DNA of 64,000 nucleotides, taken from positions 101,939,729 to 102,003,728 of the forward strand of contig OZ020267.1 in NCBI GenBank assembly GCA_963971225.1, in the 5' to 3' direction. Both the position numbers and the translations under genes were made by a program. Shown here one piece after another: positions 33,985-46,269 of the stretch. The DNA comes from Melieria omissa. Lineage: Eukaryota; Arthropoda; Insecta; Diptera; Ulidiidae. Every line of letters starts with the position of its first letter. Position 1 is the stretch's first letter. The notes under the pieces were generated by a model. The model did no database searches. It had not been told where the DNA came from and saw only the letters and a program-made list of their open reading frames with translations.

Positions 33985-34410
33985 CAGTTCAGGATAATGT
34001 GCAAATGGTCTGGCATCATGGCATGGGGAAAATGTCATGGCAAATATTTTCAACGCAACAACAAAATGTACACATTTTCCCATGCCGAGCAGCCCACACT
34101 GAAACTCTATTGCATATTTTTCGGCATGGGGAAAACAGATTTGACAACCAATCAGTTGTCACAATTGTCGAAATGGAGCCGTTGAAAACGAAAATAAAAA
34201 GAGAAAACCCTAACAAAAAGTGGAAAGAGGAGGAGATTCGCAAAATTTTAAATTTTTTGCAAGAAGCGCCGCAGTTAGAGGTTAGTGTGAATTGTTTTCG
34301 GATTCTAAAGCGGCAGTTGCCATGAAGTTTTAAAAAGTGCGCTCAGTGTTGATGGCAAATATTTGAAACGGCATATATTTGCCCAAATATTTGCACGTTA
34401 TCCTGAACTG
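33985..34410 (+). mobile_element. TIR element with a Myb/SANT-like reading frame
   Basis: Ends CAGTTCAGGATAATGTGCAA and (reverse complement of the right end) CAGTTCAGGATAACGTGCAA differ by one base. Inside, a plus-strand frame from 34174 reads MEPLKTKIKRENPNKKWKEE then EIRKILNFLQEAPQ, a W-x-x-E-E-x-x-x-x-L pattern like the first helix of Myb/SANT or MADF DNA-binding domains, and is followed by a donor-like GAGGTTAGTG. I could not define the target duplication. It may be a shrunken Harbinger-type or other element; the domain call is tentative. Confidence 0.6.
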
Positions 34411-35000
34411 CGCTAATAGTTTTCTTTCAGAAAATGTGGATGCTTGTATAAATTATAAACTTACTTGGCATTTACATGCACATTTTGTCTCTCTGGAAGT
34501 TCTTAAGATTTTCTTTGGAAAATTTCAAGCTTTGTTCAGATAAATTGAAACTATATATTTTATTCAAAGTACTTTATATCGTTAGCTATGACTTTTCCTA
34601 TAAAGTCATTAACCAAAACTATTGACAGAAGGTGCATTGTCATGTGAATATGGTGCGAGGGGTAGGACATCCTATTGAAGCGCCTCGAATGTTTTCTTGA
34701 CGACTTTTGTAACATGCGACTGAAAGTCGAAGTCTAGGAAGTACAGCGCTTCTCGCAAATTGGTTTTTGTGGGTAAAGTGTAAGTGTTAAAATTAAGCGA
34801 AATGACATATTTGCAAATTTCAAGTTAATTAAATTCGCTTTTATTCATTTCAATCCAATCAAAGTCCCAAAACTTAAAACAACTAAATTGTGTATCGTTA
34901 ACAAACTACTCTGCGTAGCATACTTTAAGGCTGCTATTTCCACTACTGACAACAAATTTTAATGTTTTGTGGCTGAGCATAGTTTCGGGCGTATTTAATA
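34411..35000. other. Intronic DNA, no gene
   Basis: AT-rich unique sequence, nothing recognised. Confidence 0.5.
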
Positions 35001-35658
35001 GGTCTGTTTGGCCAGATTTCCAGTAAAAATTATCCAGTAAAAAATATCAGGAGAGTAAGCCAGCGTACGCTCCTTAAAATCAAACTATCCAAAAAAGTAA
35101 ACAAACAGCAATTTGTAAGAATTTGCAAGTTTTAACTCTTGGTTACACCACTGGGACTTGGCCCACTCACAATACACAGTAAAAAGGGTGTAAACAGGAG
35201 GGTTAAAGAACGAAACAGCTGATCTAAAAGTTTAATTTGAGGTTTGAAGTGGTAGGGAAAATTAAGTCAAATCAGACATTTAATGCAAAATGCAAATAGT
35301 TCGTTGCGCTCAATCTGCAATTCTTCCCTTTCAGCTTCAGCAGGTAAAGCTGAGCAAGACGGTTGTGGGTCAGCAGACTTGCGAACGCACAATTTCTTTG
35401 CTGTTTCCATTTGCCTCCAAATATTTTCAAAATTTATGTTTCATATGGCAGCCAGTCATATGTTTTTCTTGTTCTTCTTCTTACTGGCAAAAAGTTACTG
35501 GACAAAATTTCTCCAGTAAAAACTTGCATGTTCTCACGAAACGAACTGCCACTTTACGCTCTCAGTTTCTCTCTCGTTACTGGAGAGTTGGCGTCAACAA
35601 ACAGGATCCAGTAAAAATTTCTACAAATTTGTACAAATTATTCTCTGCCAAACAGACC
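35001..35658. mobile_element. MITE with TAATA duplications
   Basis: GGTCTGTTTGGCCAGA (left) and TCTGCCAAACAGACC (right) are inverted. TAATA lies immediately outside on both sides (34996-35000, 35659-35663). The word TCCAGTAAAAA recurs about four times inside. A 123-residue frame at 35290-35661 has no known domain and probably is not a gene. Confidence 0.65.
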
Positions 35659-35663
35659 TAATA

Positions 35664-37870
35664 TCTCACATTTTAGAGACCTAAGTTTTGTAAAACGAAA
35701 GCACTAACAAAAATTTTAATACTATTTAAAATGTATAAATAATCATTTGAGTAAAAGTAACAAAGCATTAGAAATGGCAACCGCAGCCATTTTGACAACG
35801 TATGCTACAACTTCTAATATGAACACGCAATCAAAATATTCTATTTTGCTGGATTTGAAACAGGATCTGTGTAATTTTGTGTAGTTTACAAATTGCACGC
35901 TTCAACACTGCTACTCACTGTGCAACTATTAAAACTATTTTTAGCACAAGTGAAATTGCAGTAAAAAGTTAAAAGCCAAAATGGTGCGTGAAAAAGTTCA
36001 CCACTTTTTTTTGGTATTATTTTTACGGGCAAAATCAGACCAGGAAAGCGAGTTTGCGAGGCGCCAAATTTTGGTTGCACGTGGTGCGCGGTGCGAAATT
36101 GCATGCGAAAATATGAATTTTAAATTTAGATGCATTTTTTTGTTTGCCATTAAAACAATGCACAAAGTTTTATTGGACATATTTGCCAAGTTTGCCGAGT
36201 GTGTGGGCACGCAAATAAAAATTCGCACAGATGAAGGTAAAAAGAATGTGGGAAATGCATTTTCAATTTATGCGGAACTTGTTGGCGGAAATTGAATTTT
36301 TGTGCATAGTTGCTCTCGCTTCCGTGCGGTTTTGGGGGGTGAAATTTTTGGTAAACACAATGGCGGGCAATTTAAATGTGTATGAGAGACAAAATAAGGG
36401 AATGGAAAGGAAGTGTGAGAATTGCTAGTAACAGTGCAGAACAGAACAGTCACTTGTTATGGATACTATACCATAGTGTTGGCGTTTTGTATAAACAGAC
36501 GAGTACAGTGGGGGAAGTGAAACGACAGCTGCTAGGGTCATTGAATGCATAAATTGAGAGTATAATTTGTTGATGTGAGTACATTAGCATAGCAGCTGCA
36601 TGCTGACGAGTCGTTAAATGGGTAATAAACAGTTAGAAACGAAGAGGCGTTTGAGTAACCACATCAGGTCTATCAGGGCGTATGCGTAACATCAGTTGGT
36701 ATATGGTAGCATGTGGCTGAAAAATGGAAATGTTATAGTTCTCAAGGGGCACTGTGGCGCATGAGTAACGTGGGTGAAATTCGCTATAGCAGAACTAAAA
36801 CTAATGGCATAGCCATGAAATGAAACGTTGGAAAATGGATACATATTTCCCATACTACAACTGAGCGTTGGGTTGATTGAAGTTAATAGATTTGGTACTT
36901 AAACGTCGTCTGCGTGGATTCACTGCAATATTGGTGCATCAATTGCGAACTTGAAATTCAACCGAAAAGCAGATGTAGTAAGATTTGGAGATATGCAAGT
37001 TTTTCTTATTGATTCAACAGATTTTCCATTACTCACAGTAAGACCAACATGGCGTATGAGTAACAAAAATTCACACAAACCTGTCTTGCAATCTGAAGTT
37101 GCATAAAAAAGCAATTTACTTTAATAATGCTAATACTTTCATCAATTTAATATTAATAACTCTCACAACATGCACTAACAATTTCATTGAGCGCTAATAT
37201 GCGCATGACTTGAGTAGATTTACTTATACAAAGTTGAGTGTATTCCCATCCATGTGTTTGTACTCAATCTTTCAACCAAGCTGCTCACTTTTATGGATGA
37301 TGGCATGTTGTTCCAAAAGTAAATGCAATTTTTCAGTACCAACAAACGCACACAAGCAGTAAAACACGCGTCCTGGGAGCAGCGAAATTGGCAAAGAAAA
37401 CTGTAAAATGTCACATGCAACAAGCAACGGAAAATATGGAAGAATTTCTCTTTTATTTTATGGCGTCAGATAAGCGAAAATAATTTTTAAAAAGGAATAC
37501 ATTTTTTTTCGTGTTGCTGGCAGAATACTGCATTACCCAGAGCTACAGTTGATACGTTCTTTTAGCGAATGACAGCAAGAAGAATGAAAATTCGTTTTGT
37601 TGGAAGGGTGAAATAAGGGCTAAAATGTGTCAGAGCGAGAATTTTCTTAATCAAGTGTGATGCATACGTCATTTATTGTTGGCTGTATGATTAGCTTATT
37701 CGGTCGCAAGGCACTGTTGCAGTAAAATGAGCTAAAAGTTGTAAAAAATTGCATGAAAATTTATGGCTTCGATTGGGATGTTGTGATTGATGTTGTCATC
37801 TCAATGCAGATGTCATATAATGTTAACATGTTCAAACGGATTTAAGGGGTTTATAGCCTGTTTTAGAGTT
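35664..37870. other. Intronic DNA, no gene
   Basis: Unique sequence with scattered short frames, none recognisable. Both strands checked. Confidence 0.5.
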
Positions 37871-38144
37871 TGTGACAACTTGTCACAATTGTTGTAACAG
37901 TACAAAATGATTAAATTTTTTATTTGATTTAAATACAATTAAAGTTTTATTAATTAATGTAATTACTTAAATGAAGTAATTTGCAGGGAATTTTTGTTCA
38001 AGAGTTTGTGACAACGTTAAACACTAAGTAAAAATTTAATAAATTGAATTAAATTAAATACATATATAAATATGTTAAGATTTCACCTTAATATAATTTT
38101 GTGACAGTTTGTCACAAACTAAATATTTGTGACAAGTTGTCACA
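37871..38144. repeat. Three copies of palindrome TGTGACA-N3-TGTCACA
   Basis: Exact copies at 37871-37887 (spacer ACT), 38100-38116 (GTT) and 38128-38144 (AGT). The sequence between them is plain AT-rich and is not itself repeated, so the motif recurs without its surroundings. Further copies are at 28628, 30857, 41578 and 42445. Confidence 0.85.
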
Positions 38145-39579
38145 AACTTTAAAATTCGTTAGCATTTGAATTGACTAACAGATGCCCTAATACAACAAAA
38201 AAAAACTATTTGCTTCCCATTTCTACCCACACTAAAGCAAACAAATTAAATAACTTAAAGTCTATCTAAGCATCGGTAATATTTTATTTTATTTGTACAT
38301 CACTGACATTGTCATTGCCACATTTACACAGCGGTGGCATCAGTATCAACCATGTTTACTGCTGTCGCATGTATAATGCGCAAATAATTAGCGGCTAAGT
38401 GCACATTAAAAGGACAATTAATGTTGATGCGCTTCATGAAGAATCTGCCATTAAAACTTTAGTTGTAGTAGGAGTCTCGAAAGCGTTGTCCTCGCTCAGG
38501 ACATGGACAATTTATTATGTATAGTTATATTTAATGCAACTTAATTAATATCTTAAACCCAGAAATGTTCCCATCGAATCTCAAAAGTTTCTCAATTTAC
38601 TGAATGCTGCTGCTGGCTCATCACGGAAAACTGTTTGAATGAAGGAAGTGGGGAAAAATCAGCTACCGTAAATACGCCGCGTGATAATTGCAGCCTGAAA
38701 AGGCGCGCAGCATCCATTCATCCAGGCAACAAAAAACCTCTGACCGACTGTGGCCGCGGCAAGTGTGGTCATTTAAAAATTAATGTTCTTCACTGGCGTT
38801 GTGGAACATTACTTTGGGCGTTTGGGAACGTAAGCGTAAGGCGTATTCGTGTAAATTGTTTGGTTTATTGGTTTTGCTATAAAAATTGATGTGAGCCAAC
38901 GGTAGCACGTTCCTACAACAAATTCAAAATTTAAATTTTTGCGCAATTCGGCAAGCAATTTGAAGAAGAAAAGGTAAAGCACTGAGTATTGTAAGCGAGT
39001 GGGTCACTTGAAGTTAATGTCTCAATTTTTATGGGACGCAAGGAGCATTGCGTGCAGCAGTAAGAGCAGCCATTATGTCGCCATTACTGGCGAACGGCGC
39101 GAATGACGTCGTTTCCGATTATGTTAATTGGTGCTTGAAATGAGAACAAAAATTGAGCGGTTGATTGGCACTGGAAGCTGTTCGAGAGTTGAAAAGCATT
39201 TTAAGGTGATTTTTTAAAATTGCTCAGAGCATAAGAATGTTGAATGGCACAAGGTCATAATGGAAGGATATCGTCAACAACGTAGATGTTATTTTATTTG
39301 AAATGGGAAAAGAACAGCAACATGGGCGCCTGTGTTTGCTGTTTTGATGGCGAGTGCGGAAAGTTGTGGTTAATCCAGAGCAAATCTATTTAGCCTAAGG
39401 ACAAGTTAATAAAGGTTTAGTTTTTCGATGGTGTTAAAGAAATATGCGCGTGTTGTGTTGAAAATAACTAAATAAATCAAGTGGAATTGAACATTTTGTG
39501 ACTTTCGCTATTACTTTAGGCACTTTTAGAAAATGTCTTATTATTAAAGTATATGTGATGAGAGTGATGACAGTAATGA
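38145..39579. other. Intronic DNA, no gene
   Basis: Unique sequence; no domain in any frame. Confidence 0.5.
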
Positions 39580-39583
39580 TTAA

Positions 39584-41388
39584 CCCTTTCAGACCTGACG
39601 CTAAACTACTGGGAATTTTTTCATAATTTTTGGAATATATGGTCTCTATATCGTATGAAAATATAATCAATGTTTAGGTTTTACCTTTTTTATATCCTTC
39701 AAGGATATTTAGGACACGCACAATTGATGCATCTCGGTCTAATTTCATTTTAAAATAACCAAAACCCCATATGATAACTTTTTTAAAACTATTTTTATTT
39801 TTTAGTATGATACAGCCTGAAAAAATTATTTTTTTGCTGAAACATAAAAATACATCGCATTTGGTGCATCGTGTGCGTGTATGCGACTTACAGTCTTTGC
39901 GACGGCACATACGGACTGATTTTAAATCGAGTTCTACTGGCCAGTGATTGAAGCCATCCAACCATCCATGGCTGGTCCGCTGGGCGATATCGTTTTGATT
40001 TTTGAACAGTTTCAACCTCGTTCGTTTCGGATTCAGAGCTCCACTCCACGTTGTTAGTTTTTTGAGTGGGCACCAATGCTTCAGCTAACGCAAGTCGAAA
40101 ACTTAGCAAATCGGCTTTTGGTAGTATTTCGATTTCCCGACAAGTATTTCGGTACTCCATCCAAGCATTGCAGCATGCCGAATCTATGAAATGTATGATT
40201 ACTTTCAATGACCATTTTTGGGTTTTGAAAAAGGTCCGATATATGTATGTACTTCCATTTGTTGGTCGCAAATGTCCACACCACCCATTGACTCATTGTA
40301 CTGCTGGACTTTATTTGGACATGAGACTTCGATAAATGTTTTCTCATTTTTGCACCAATGACGAACATAATTAACGGGACTGCATCCAAATGCAGATGAC
40401 GCCAATAAAACCGACTTTGAGTCTTTCCATTGCACAATGGCAACTGTATCCTCAGGGGAACAGAATTTCTCCACATCTCCTCTTGTCTTCTTTTTTTTAT
40501 CACTCAAGTTAACGCCTTTTATATGACTTTTCATTAGCGTTCCCGCCCCATAAAGTCCTTCTTGTAGAAGCTTATCCAATAGGGGCTATGAGGTAAAGTA
40601 TTTGTCAAAAAATACTTTGGATCCTTTAGATAATGTTTGTACAAGACGCATAACGAATGCAGGGCCAAGTCCAAAATTTTCCTTCGGAAGAGGCGTGGTC
40701 TTGCCTTGATAAATTTAGAACTAAATCGAGAAACTATAGAAACTAAATAAATCGAGAACTAGTCCGTCTGATGTGGTAAATACCTCATTTTTTTAAACCA
40801 ACACCTCTTGGTTTGTTGGACAAACTTTGGCGTACTGGACAGCGGCCTGTGAATGGTATCATTCGCTCATCCATTGAATATCGTCCATTCGCTTGTCTCG
40901 GAATTTTTAAGCAAGCGTTTTTAACTGAATCAATAATTGGCTTAAAAATTAATTAGCACTTAAAAATAAAAAAAACCAACTTTTTTAGAGACATAAGACC
41001 CGATACGCACAATTGATGCACTCGTTAAAATGTTTAGCTAAAAGGCATTTTTATTGCATCAGATTACTTCAATTGGCTTGAAACAGTAAAATTTATAATT
41101 GTTTTAGCGAAAATATGCCCACTTCACTATTTGTTAACGATTAGTACTCTTGTAATTGAAATCACAACTTACTTCTGCGGCTCAGTTTGACAAAACTGAA
41201 ATGTGACGCAAGAATTCCGCAATAATTGAAGTAATGGTAAAGAGAACAGCTCAATAATGTGAGAAACAAACATAAAGAAAAAGCAGGGAAATCGATGCAT
41301 GCCGGTCTATTTGACATCGGTCAGATAGAAGCGAAAATATTAAAATCGAAAACCACCCGCACAATCGATGCATCACGGTCTGAAAGGG
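39584..41388 (-). mobile_element. Decayed piggyBac-like element
   Basis: Ends CCCTTTCAGACC and GGTCTGAAAGGG are perfect 12-bp inverted repeats, and TTAA flanks both (39580-39583, 41389-41392). Subterminal words CACAATTGATGCATC (~39719) and CACAATCGATGCATCACGGT (~41360) recur, as expected of transposase-binding sites. A broken transposase gene lies inside on the minus strand. The N-terminal third of the gene is missing, so the element has an internal deletion. Confidence 0.88.
39675..40975 (-). pseudogene. piggyBac-type transposase relic
   Basis: Reading the minus strand across frame changes recovers, in order, the three acidic regions of piggyBac transposases: GRYSMDERMIPFTGRC (first Asp, ~40850-40890), SKGSKVFFDKYFTS (second, ~40590-40630) and YNESMGGVDICDQQM (third, ~40255-40300). 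HFIDSACCNAWMEYRNTC follows, and then a C-terminal cysteine cluster (CRRKDCKSHTRTRCTKC). At least one stop (after FTS) and several frameshifts (near 40210 and between the 113- and 127-residue frames) break it, and the first ~200 residues are absent. It cannot make an active enzyme. Family identity is secure from the motif order. Confidence 0.85.
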
Positions 41389-41649
41389 TTAAGGAAGTTG
41401 GCATGATGGGATTTGTCACAAAATCGCTAGTAAGCTTTGATGGGAAAAATAGGATTCTTAGGTAGTTAACATAAATTTGAAAGAACATTAGATAAGTAGG
41501 CACAAGGGAAAAAGCAGACAAATCAGTCGTTAGAAGAAAAAATTCAAGAAAAACTGCTTTTATACATGAAATAGTAGTGTGACATCATGTCACACATTTG
41601 CAGTTTGTTAATGAAATTACAAAATCAAACATAACCTTAATCTACTCGT

Positions 41650-41760
41650 AGGTTAGGTTAGGTTGCGGTGGCTGCCTCTATGAGAGACACACTCGGAGGC
41701 CTAAAAGGCCCATTGTGATACCACATATTTCACCCGTTTTTGAACTGTGTATGCAACACT
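41650..41760. repeat. Dispersed repeat, second copy
   Basis: Begins GGTTAGGTTAGGTTG, then GAGAGACACACTCGGAGGCC and the words shared with 26375-26460. It abuts the SINE on its right. Confidence 0.55.
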
Positions 41761-41814
41761 GTTTTGCCAACATATGTTACAGCACACATTTCAAGCGGAT
41801 GGGGAAAGGGGGAG

Positions 41815-42012
41815 GGGACCTACAGTTTAACGCCGAATCCGAACGGCGATTGGCAGTTTTCCGTTCACACTTGGAGGTTTTGCCATTGCCTGCCAAGAGC
41901 GCACTTGTGCGATTCTTGTAATTCTCATTCCCTTCATGTGGATAGCGATAGAAGTAGATGAGTTGTTCACCAGCCCGAGCCAGGAATCGAACCTGGAGCC
42001 TTTGGTATGACT
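41815..42012 (-). mobile_element. tRNA-derived SINE, second head type (minus strand)
   Basis: On the minus strand, a B box GGTTCGATTCC (~41985) is followed by CATCTACTTCTATCGCTATC and then the same central domain as the other SINE (CCGTTCGGATTCGGCG, CTGTAGGTCCCC). The A box is not recognisable. Confidence 0.6.
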
Positions 42013-42089
42013 ATTTAAAAAAATAATATTTTCAGGTTTTGTATTTTTATTGACTTTAAAAACAGTAAACGTCATGGATGATTTTATTT

Positions 42090-42214
42090 AACCCAGATAG
42101 GCCGAAGGTTCTATATGCAACCATATCTACATTTCAGGGTATCGGTTAGCCAATTTAAAGCAGAGTGGCCGCAGTACCTTCAAACAGGTATACGACGGTC
42201 GGCATATCTGGGTT
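42090..42214. mobile_element. 125-bp MITE
   Basis: Ends AACCCAGATAGGCCGAAGGT and (right, reversed) AACCCAGATATGCCGACCGT are inverted with three mismatches. No target duplication resolved. Non-coding. Confidence 0.65.
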
Positions 42215-42444
42215 CAGAAAACAAAATAAAATCAAACAATAAAAGACCAATAGAGTAAGTTTGATTCGCTTGGGCAGTTTAGCTTTAGATTTGGATATCA
42301 TTTAATGGGTTTAGATTAATTGTTTGCTTTTTGTGACAGCATGTTTTACATGTGACAATGTTATTACAAAAATTCGAAGGATTTATTAAAAAGGTAGAAT
42401 AAAAAGCTCAACGTAACGTACAACTTAGGCAATTTTGACTACAT

Positions 42445-42754
42445 TGTGACAAACTGTCACATTTTCAGTAATATAAATGCAATTCATATTTATAAATGAA
42501 AGAAAACTATATGAGAATATAAATTGAGCAGGAATGGAAAACTAACTTTGTGTGACAGTAATTCATTGTCCAACGTGACAAGCAGAAATTCATTTTGCAA
42601 ATTTTAGACAAGCCAATTTAGTGTCACAAAGTATATAAAAGTATAAAATCGAGTGATAAAGTATATAATTAAGTTTAGATAGTCCAAAAGTGTAAAGTTT
42701 CTGTAATATAACCGATAACTTAGCCACTTTTACGACAGTGTGACAATTGTCACA
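42445..42754. repeat. Further TGTGACA/TGTCACA palindromes
   Basis: An exact N3 copy at 42445-42461 (spacer AAC) and an N2 version at 42739-42754. A decayed one (TGTTACAAATTGTCACG) follows at ~42764-42780. Confidence 0.8.
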
Positions 42755-44635
42755 ATTTAAAATTGTTACAAATTGTCACGAATTCGAAATTGTTACAATT
42801 TGTTTTGAATATGGCAATTCATACAAAAATTCACACTAATAGAGAAAAACATTTGCAAAACGCATCAATAGATTTGATGATCAGCTAGTTTTGATTTTGT
42901 GTGACAAGTGGCCCAAACAGAAAAGTCAAAACCATTATTTTAAGAACATTTATACAATAAAAGATACAACAGCTGATTCAAATTTCAATTTCAACTAAAT
43001 AACTATGTAAGATTTTTCGAATATTCAATTATTATGGGTCATTTAATTATGGTATGAAGTCAATTTGCCAACTATTTTATTGTGCTGCTGGTGTAATCTA
43101 AGTAAAATTCATTCTTAACAGCCACAAATGGTGCGACTGCATAATAAATGAAGCCAAGTATGTAAAATAGTACAAAAAGTAAAAACACTGTAGATGTCTA
43201 CAAAGAAAACTAAACTAAACTTAGCATGCGAGCAGCAGTGGCAGGACGGGACAGTAATTGAAAGAAAATGAGAACGAATGTTGAAAAACAAAAACTAAAA
43301 CCAAAGGAAAAATGTAGCCAAAATATAAAAAAACCAAGCGTATAAAACTTATAGAAAATTTCACAAATAAAGGACAACCGGTGGTGTAAGGACTTGCAAA
43401 TGTAAATATAAATGTGGGTTTGTATATTAGTACATATGAATATTTACACAGATGTACACACGCACCATATGTATTGTACATATGTATGTACATATGTATG
43501 TACATATGTAGTGTAAGCATATGCGCACAGTTCGTTTGGATGTACGCGCTGTTGGTTTCGAATGAGTTTGGTTGTGTTATTATTTCTTTAGCATACTTCT
43601 TGGCAGCGCTGCGGGATATACTTTATGGTTGCTTTCAATTTTTACATGCACCACATTTAAATTTTTTATCTTTCACGTTTTTGCATCAGTTTTGACTGTA
43701 GCTCACCTTCGCTCTTATCTGTATGGCTCATGTTATCAGCTGAAGCTATCAGCATTGAAGTAATGCTCAAGTTAGCATAACTCAAGGGGCCGTGGCTGGC
43801 TGTGATAAGTGAAAATGTAGCAGACTTTGAGCAAAGTTCGAGCGCGGTTCGGCTCATGTTAATAACGTTGGCGCATCTGAGGGGCTGCACAGCGCCGCAT
43901 CACAGCGAGGCGAAAAGTAGCGGCGGCGGTAGCGGATGCGTAGCGTTTGAGAGAGGTGGAACTTTGCTTTGCAAGCTTGTAAAATGCGTGCGAATGAAAT
44001 TAATAGGCAGCTTCTTGAGTGCTCGTTCTCGGTGAAAGTGTGTCTGGCACAAAACAAAAAATGCGATTTGCCCAGAAAGCAAAGAGGCATGAAGCACAGC
44101 AAAGGAGCGAAACAGCACGGAAGGTTATAAATTACGTCATTTTGATAAAAATCTTAATTCCCAGGTGCTGACATCAAAAATACCTTTGGGCTTAAGGCTT
44201 TTGCTGGCCCACAATGATTTCCTTTTCTTTTTGTTTTGTAATTTTATGAATTATGAGCATATTAAAAATATGGCCACAGAAAGTTTTTGCTTGGATTTAT
44301 GAGGAACATTGAAGTCAAGTGGCATTTAAAGATTTATTTAGGGTCTTTTAAACCACCTGGCACACAACTGAAGCAGAAAGGTAGCAAACTATTGATTTTC
44401 TTTACATTTCAGTTTACATAGCAATGCCAAATACGCACACATCTGTAAACATTTTTGTATTTTTGCATGCCAACAATCGTTGTGTTACCTTCGTCTTTGT
44501 GTTGCTGCTGTTGTAGCTTTTGCCTGTCACGCTGCTGTTTGCTTAACAAAGCGTTCGTGTGGTACAAAATGTAATGGGCGTGTGGGCGGAGCATGTCAAG
44601 GCAGGCAGTGTGTGACAGTGTCGAGTTTCACTATT
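42755..44635. other. Intronic DNA, no gene
   Basis: Contains an (ATGTACAT)n-type run at 43477-43510. The GC-richer patch 43850-44000 holds frames on both strands, but no domain is seen. Confidence 0.5.
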
Positions 44636-44639
44636 GACA

Positions 44640-44945
44640 CGTGCAAGCAATGATAAGTGCCGAGAAAAGACTCAGTACACTGAAGAGACAAATTGGAGGA
44701 CTGCAGGTCGGAGAGTAGAAACAAGCTAATTTGTTTCTGGATAAACTTAAGCGCGTCTCTGATGTTGACTGAATTGCGGTTATTCAAGTTGTCGAAGAAG
44801 AAAGAGCCTGGAAATTTATATTTTCCTCTCGAAAGAGCTGGCAATGTCGGAGAAGATGACTTATAGTCTTTTCACCCACTTCATTTTGGTAACAGCGACA
44901 ATAGTCCCAACTGTCAAGATCAAATCTGTTGGGAACGTGGAAACA
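44640..44945 (-). mobile_element. LINE 3'-end fragment (minus strand)
   Basis: In reverse the frames give DYCRCYQNEVGEKTISHLLR, then HCQLF, and FFFDNLNNRNSVNIRDALKF. This is the C-x-C...ET-x-x-H-x-L-x-x-C tail of LINE ORF2 proteins. Frameshifted. Same family as 27270-27640. Confidence 0.65.
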
Positions 44946-46265
44946 TGAATTTAAAAATCTTTTCTCAATTTAATTTCAAAATCTCAAAATATGCTCTCAT
45001 TTTTAAAGAGAAAAGCCGAAACAAAAAATTATGTTTATAATAACAAAATTGTTGTTCTTCAAAAACGTTTTCTTATATTTTTTTCTCAACAAAAAATGTT
45101 CTCCTTCTTCATTAAAAAAAAATTTTCTTAGTGTAAGAAAATGCGTACCACACATATTTATTTACATAGACTTGTATCGAGCACACGTAAAGGTAAATTT
45201 CACGTTTGTGTCTCCATGTCTGTTGAATCCTTTGAGGAAAAAATTCGCAACAATTTGTCAATATTAACAAAACAAAATAACGCAAAATAACAGTAAACGC
45301 AGAAGAGTAAAAGGGGCGACATAAAATACAAATTTGGCATTTTAAGGTAAGCGAAACGAAAAACCAGGATAATTGAAAGAAAACGTGGGTTTGGTGTTGC
45401 TTGTAATGTAAACAGTAACGCAGAGTAGGCAGTGGTGGGATGCGTGAAATGTGCAAATAATGCATTAAAAATAAATAAAAAAAATAACAGAAAAAAGCGA
45501 ACGACAGTAAACTGCACGTAAGCAAAGTCAAGTTTTAAATCTCATATTTGCTGCATACTTTTAGGGAGATTGGCATTTTCAATTACAGCGTTGAAGTTAA
45601 TTGAAACTTTTCTTATTTGAGTTGAGTTTAAGACTCTTTTATTGCGAGCCAGTTAATGTGAAATGATTGTAAAGTTACATCATTGAATTTGCGTTGTTTA
45701 TGCTTTGTACTAAATTTTCATAAGCATTTGACATTTTAAGTGCACCTGTCGCTTTGTAAAGTATTCGACTGATTCGCTGCAGCTGTTGCCTGGATTGTCA
45801 GAAGTGAATGCAAATGTGCTACAAATGTCAATTGAGTTTGATTTGAAGTGCTCATGTACAATTCAATTAGGTAAACAAGCTCAAATTTAAAATAATAATA
45901 ATGGAAAAGAATGGAAACAAATAAAAACATATAACAAGATTTATAAGAAAAATTGATGTGCATAAGAAGATGTATTGGATTCATTACTTGAAAGAGAATT
46001 TAGAAATTTGTTGCACCTTCTACCGGGGTTTTCAATAGAAACGCAAGAAATTTGTTAGATCATAGCGGCCATGTTTAAGTTACACCTGTCAAATTTGAAT
46101 TGTTCAATTATTTATTGAGTAAATTATTAAGTGTTGTGCTTGAAATCATCATATAGCGTTGAATAATGAGTTCAAATCATGTGTGATTTGTGTCATTTTT
46201 AGCGATGTGTACTAGTTTTGAATGAATAAATATGTAAACGAGCAAAATTGTTGCATTTGGGATGA
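44946..46265. other. Intronic DNA, no gene
   Basis: AT-rich. The hydrophobic minus-strand frames at 45112-45531 are composition artefacts of poly-T-rich DNA. Confidence 0.5.
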
Positions 46266-46269
46266 TATC

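Noticed and set aside
45112..45531. Hydrophobic 139- and 105-residue minus-strand frames
   Set aside because: Poly-A/T composition gives Phe/Leu-rich translations; no family resemblance.
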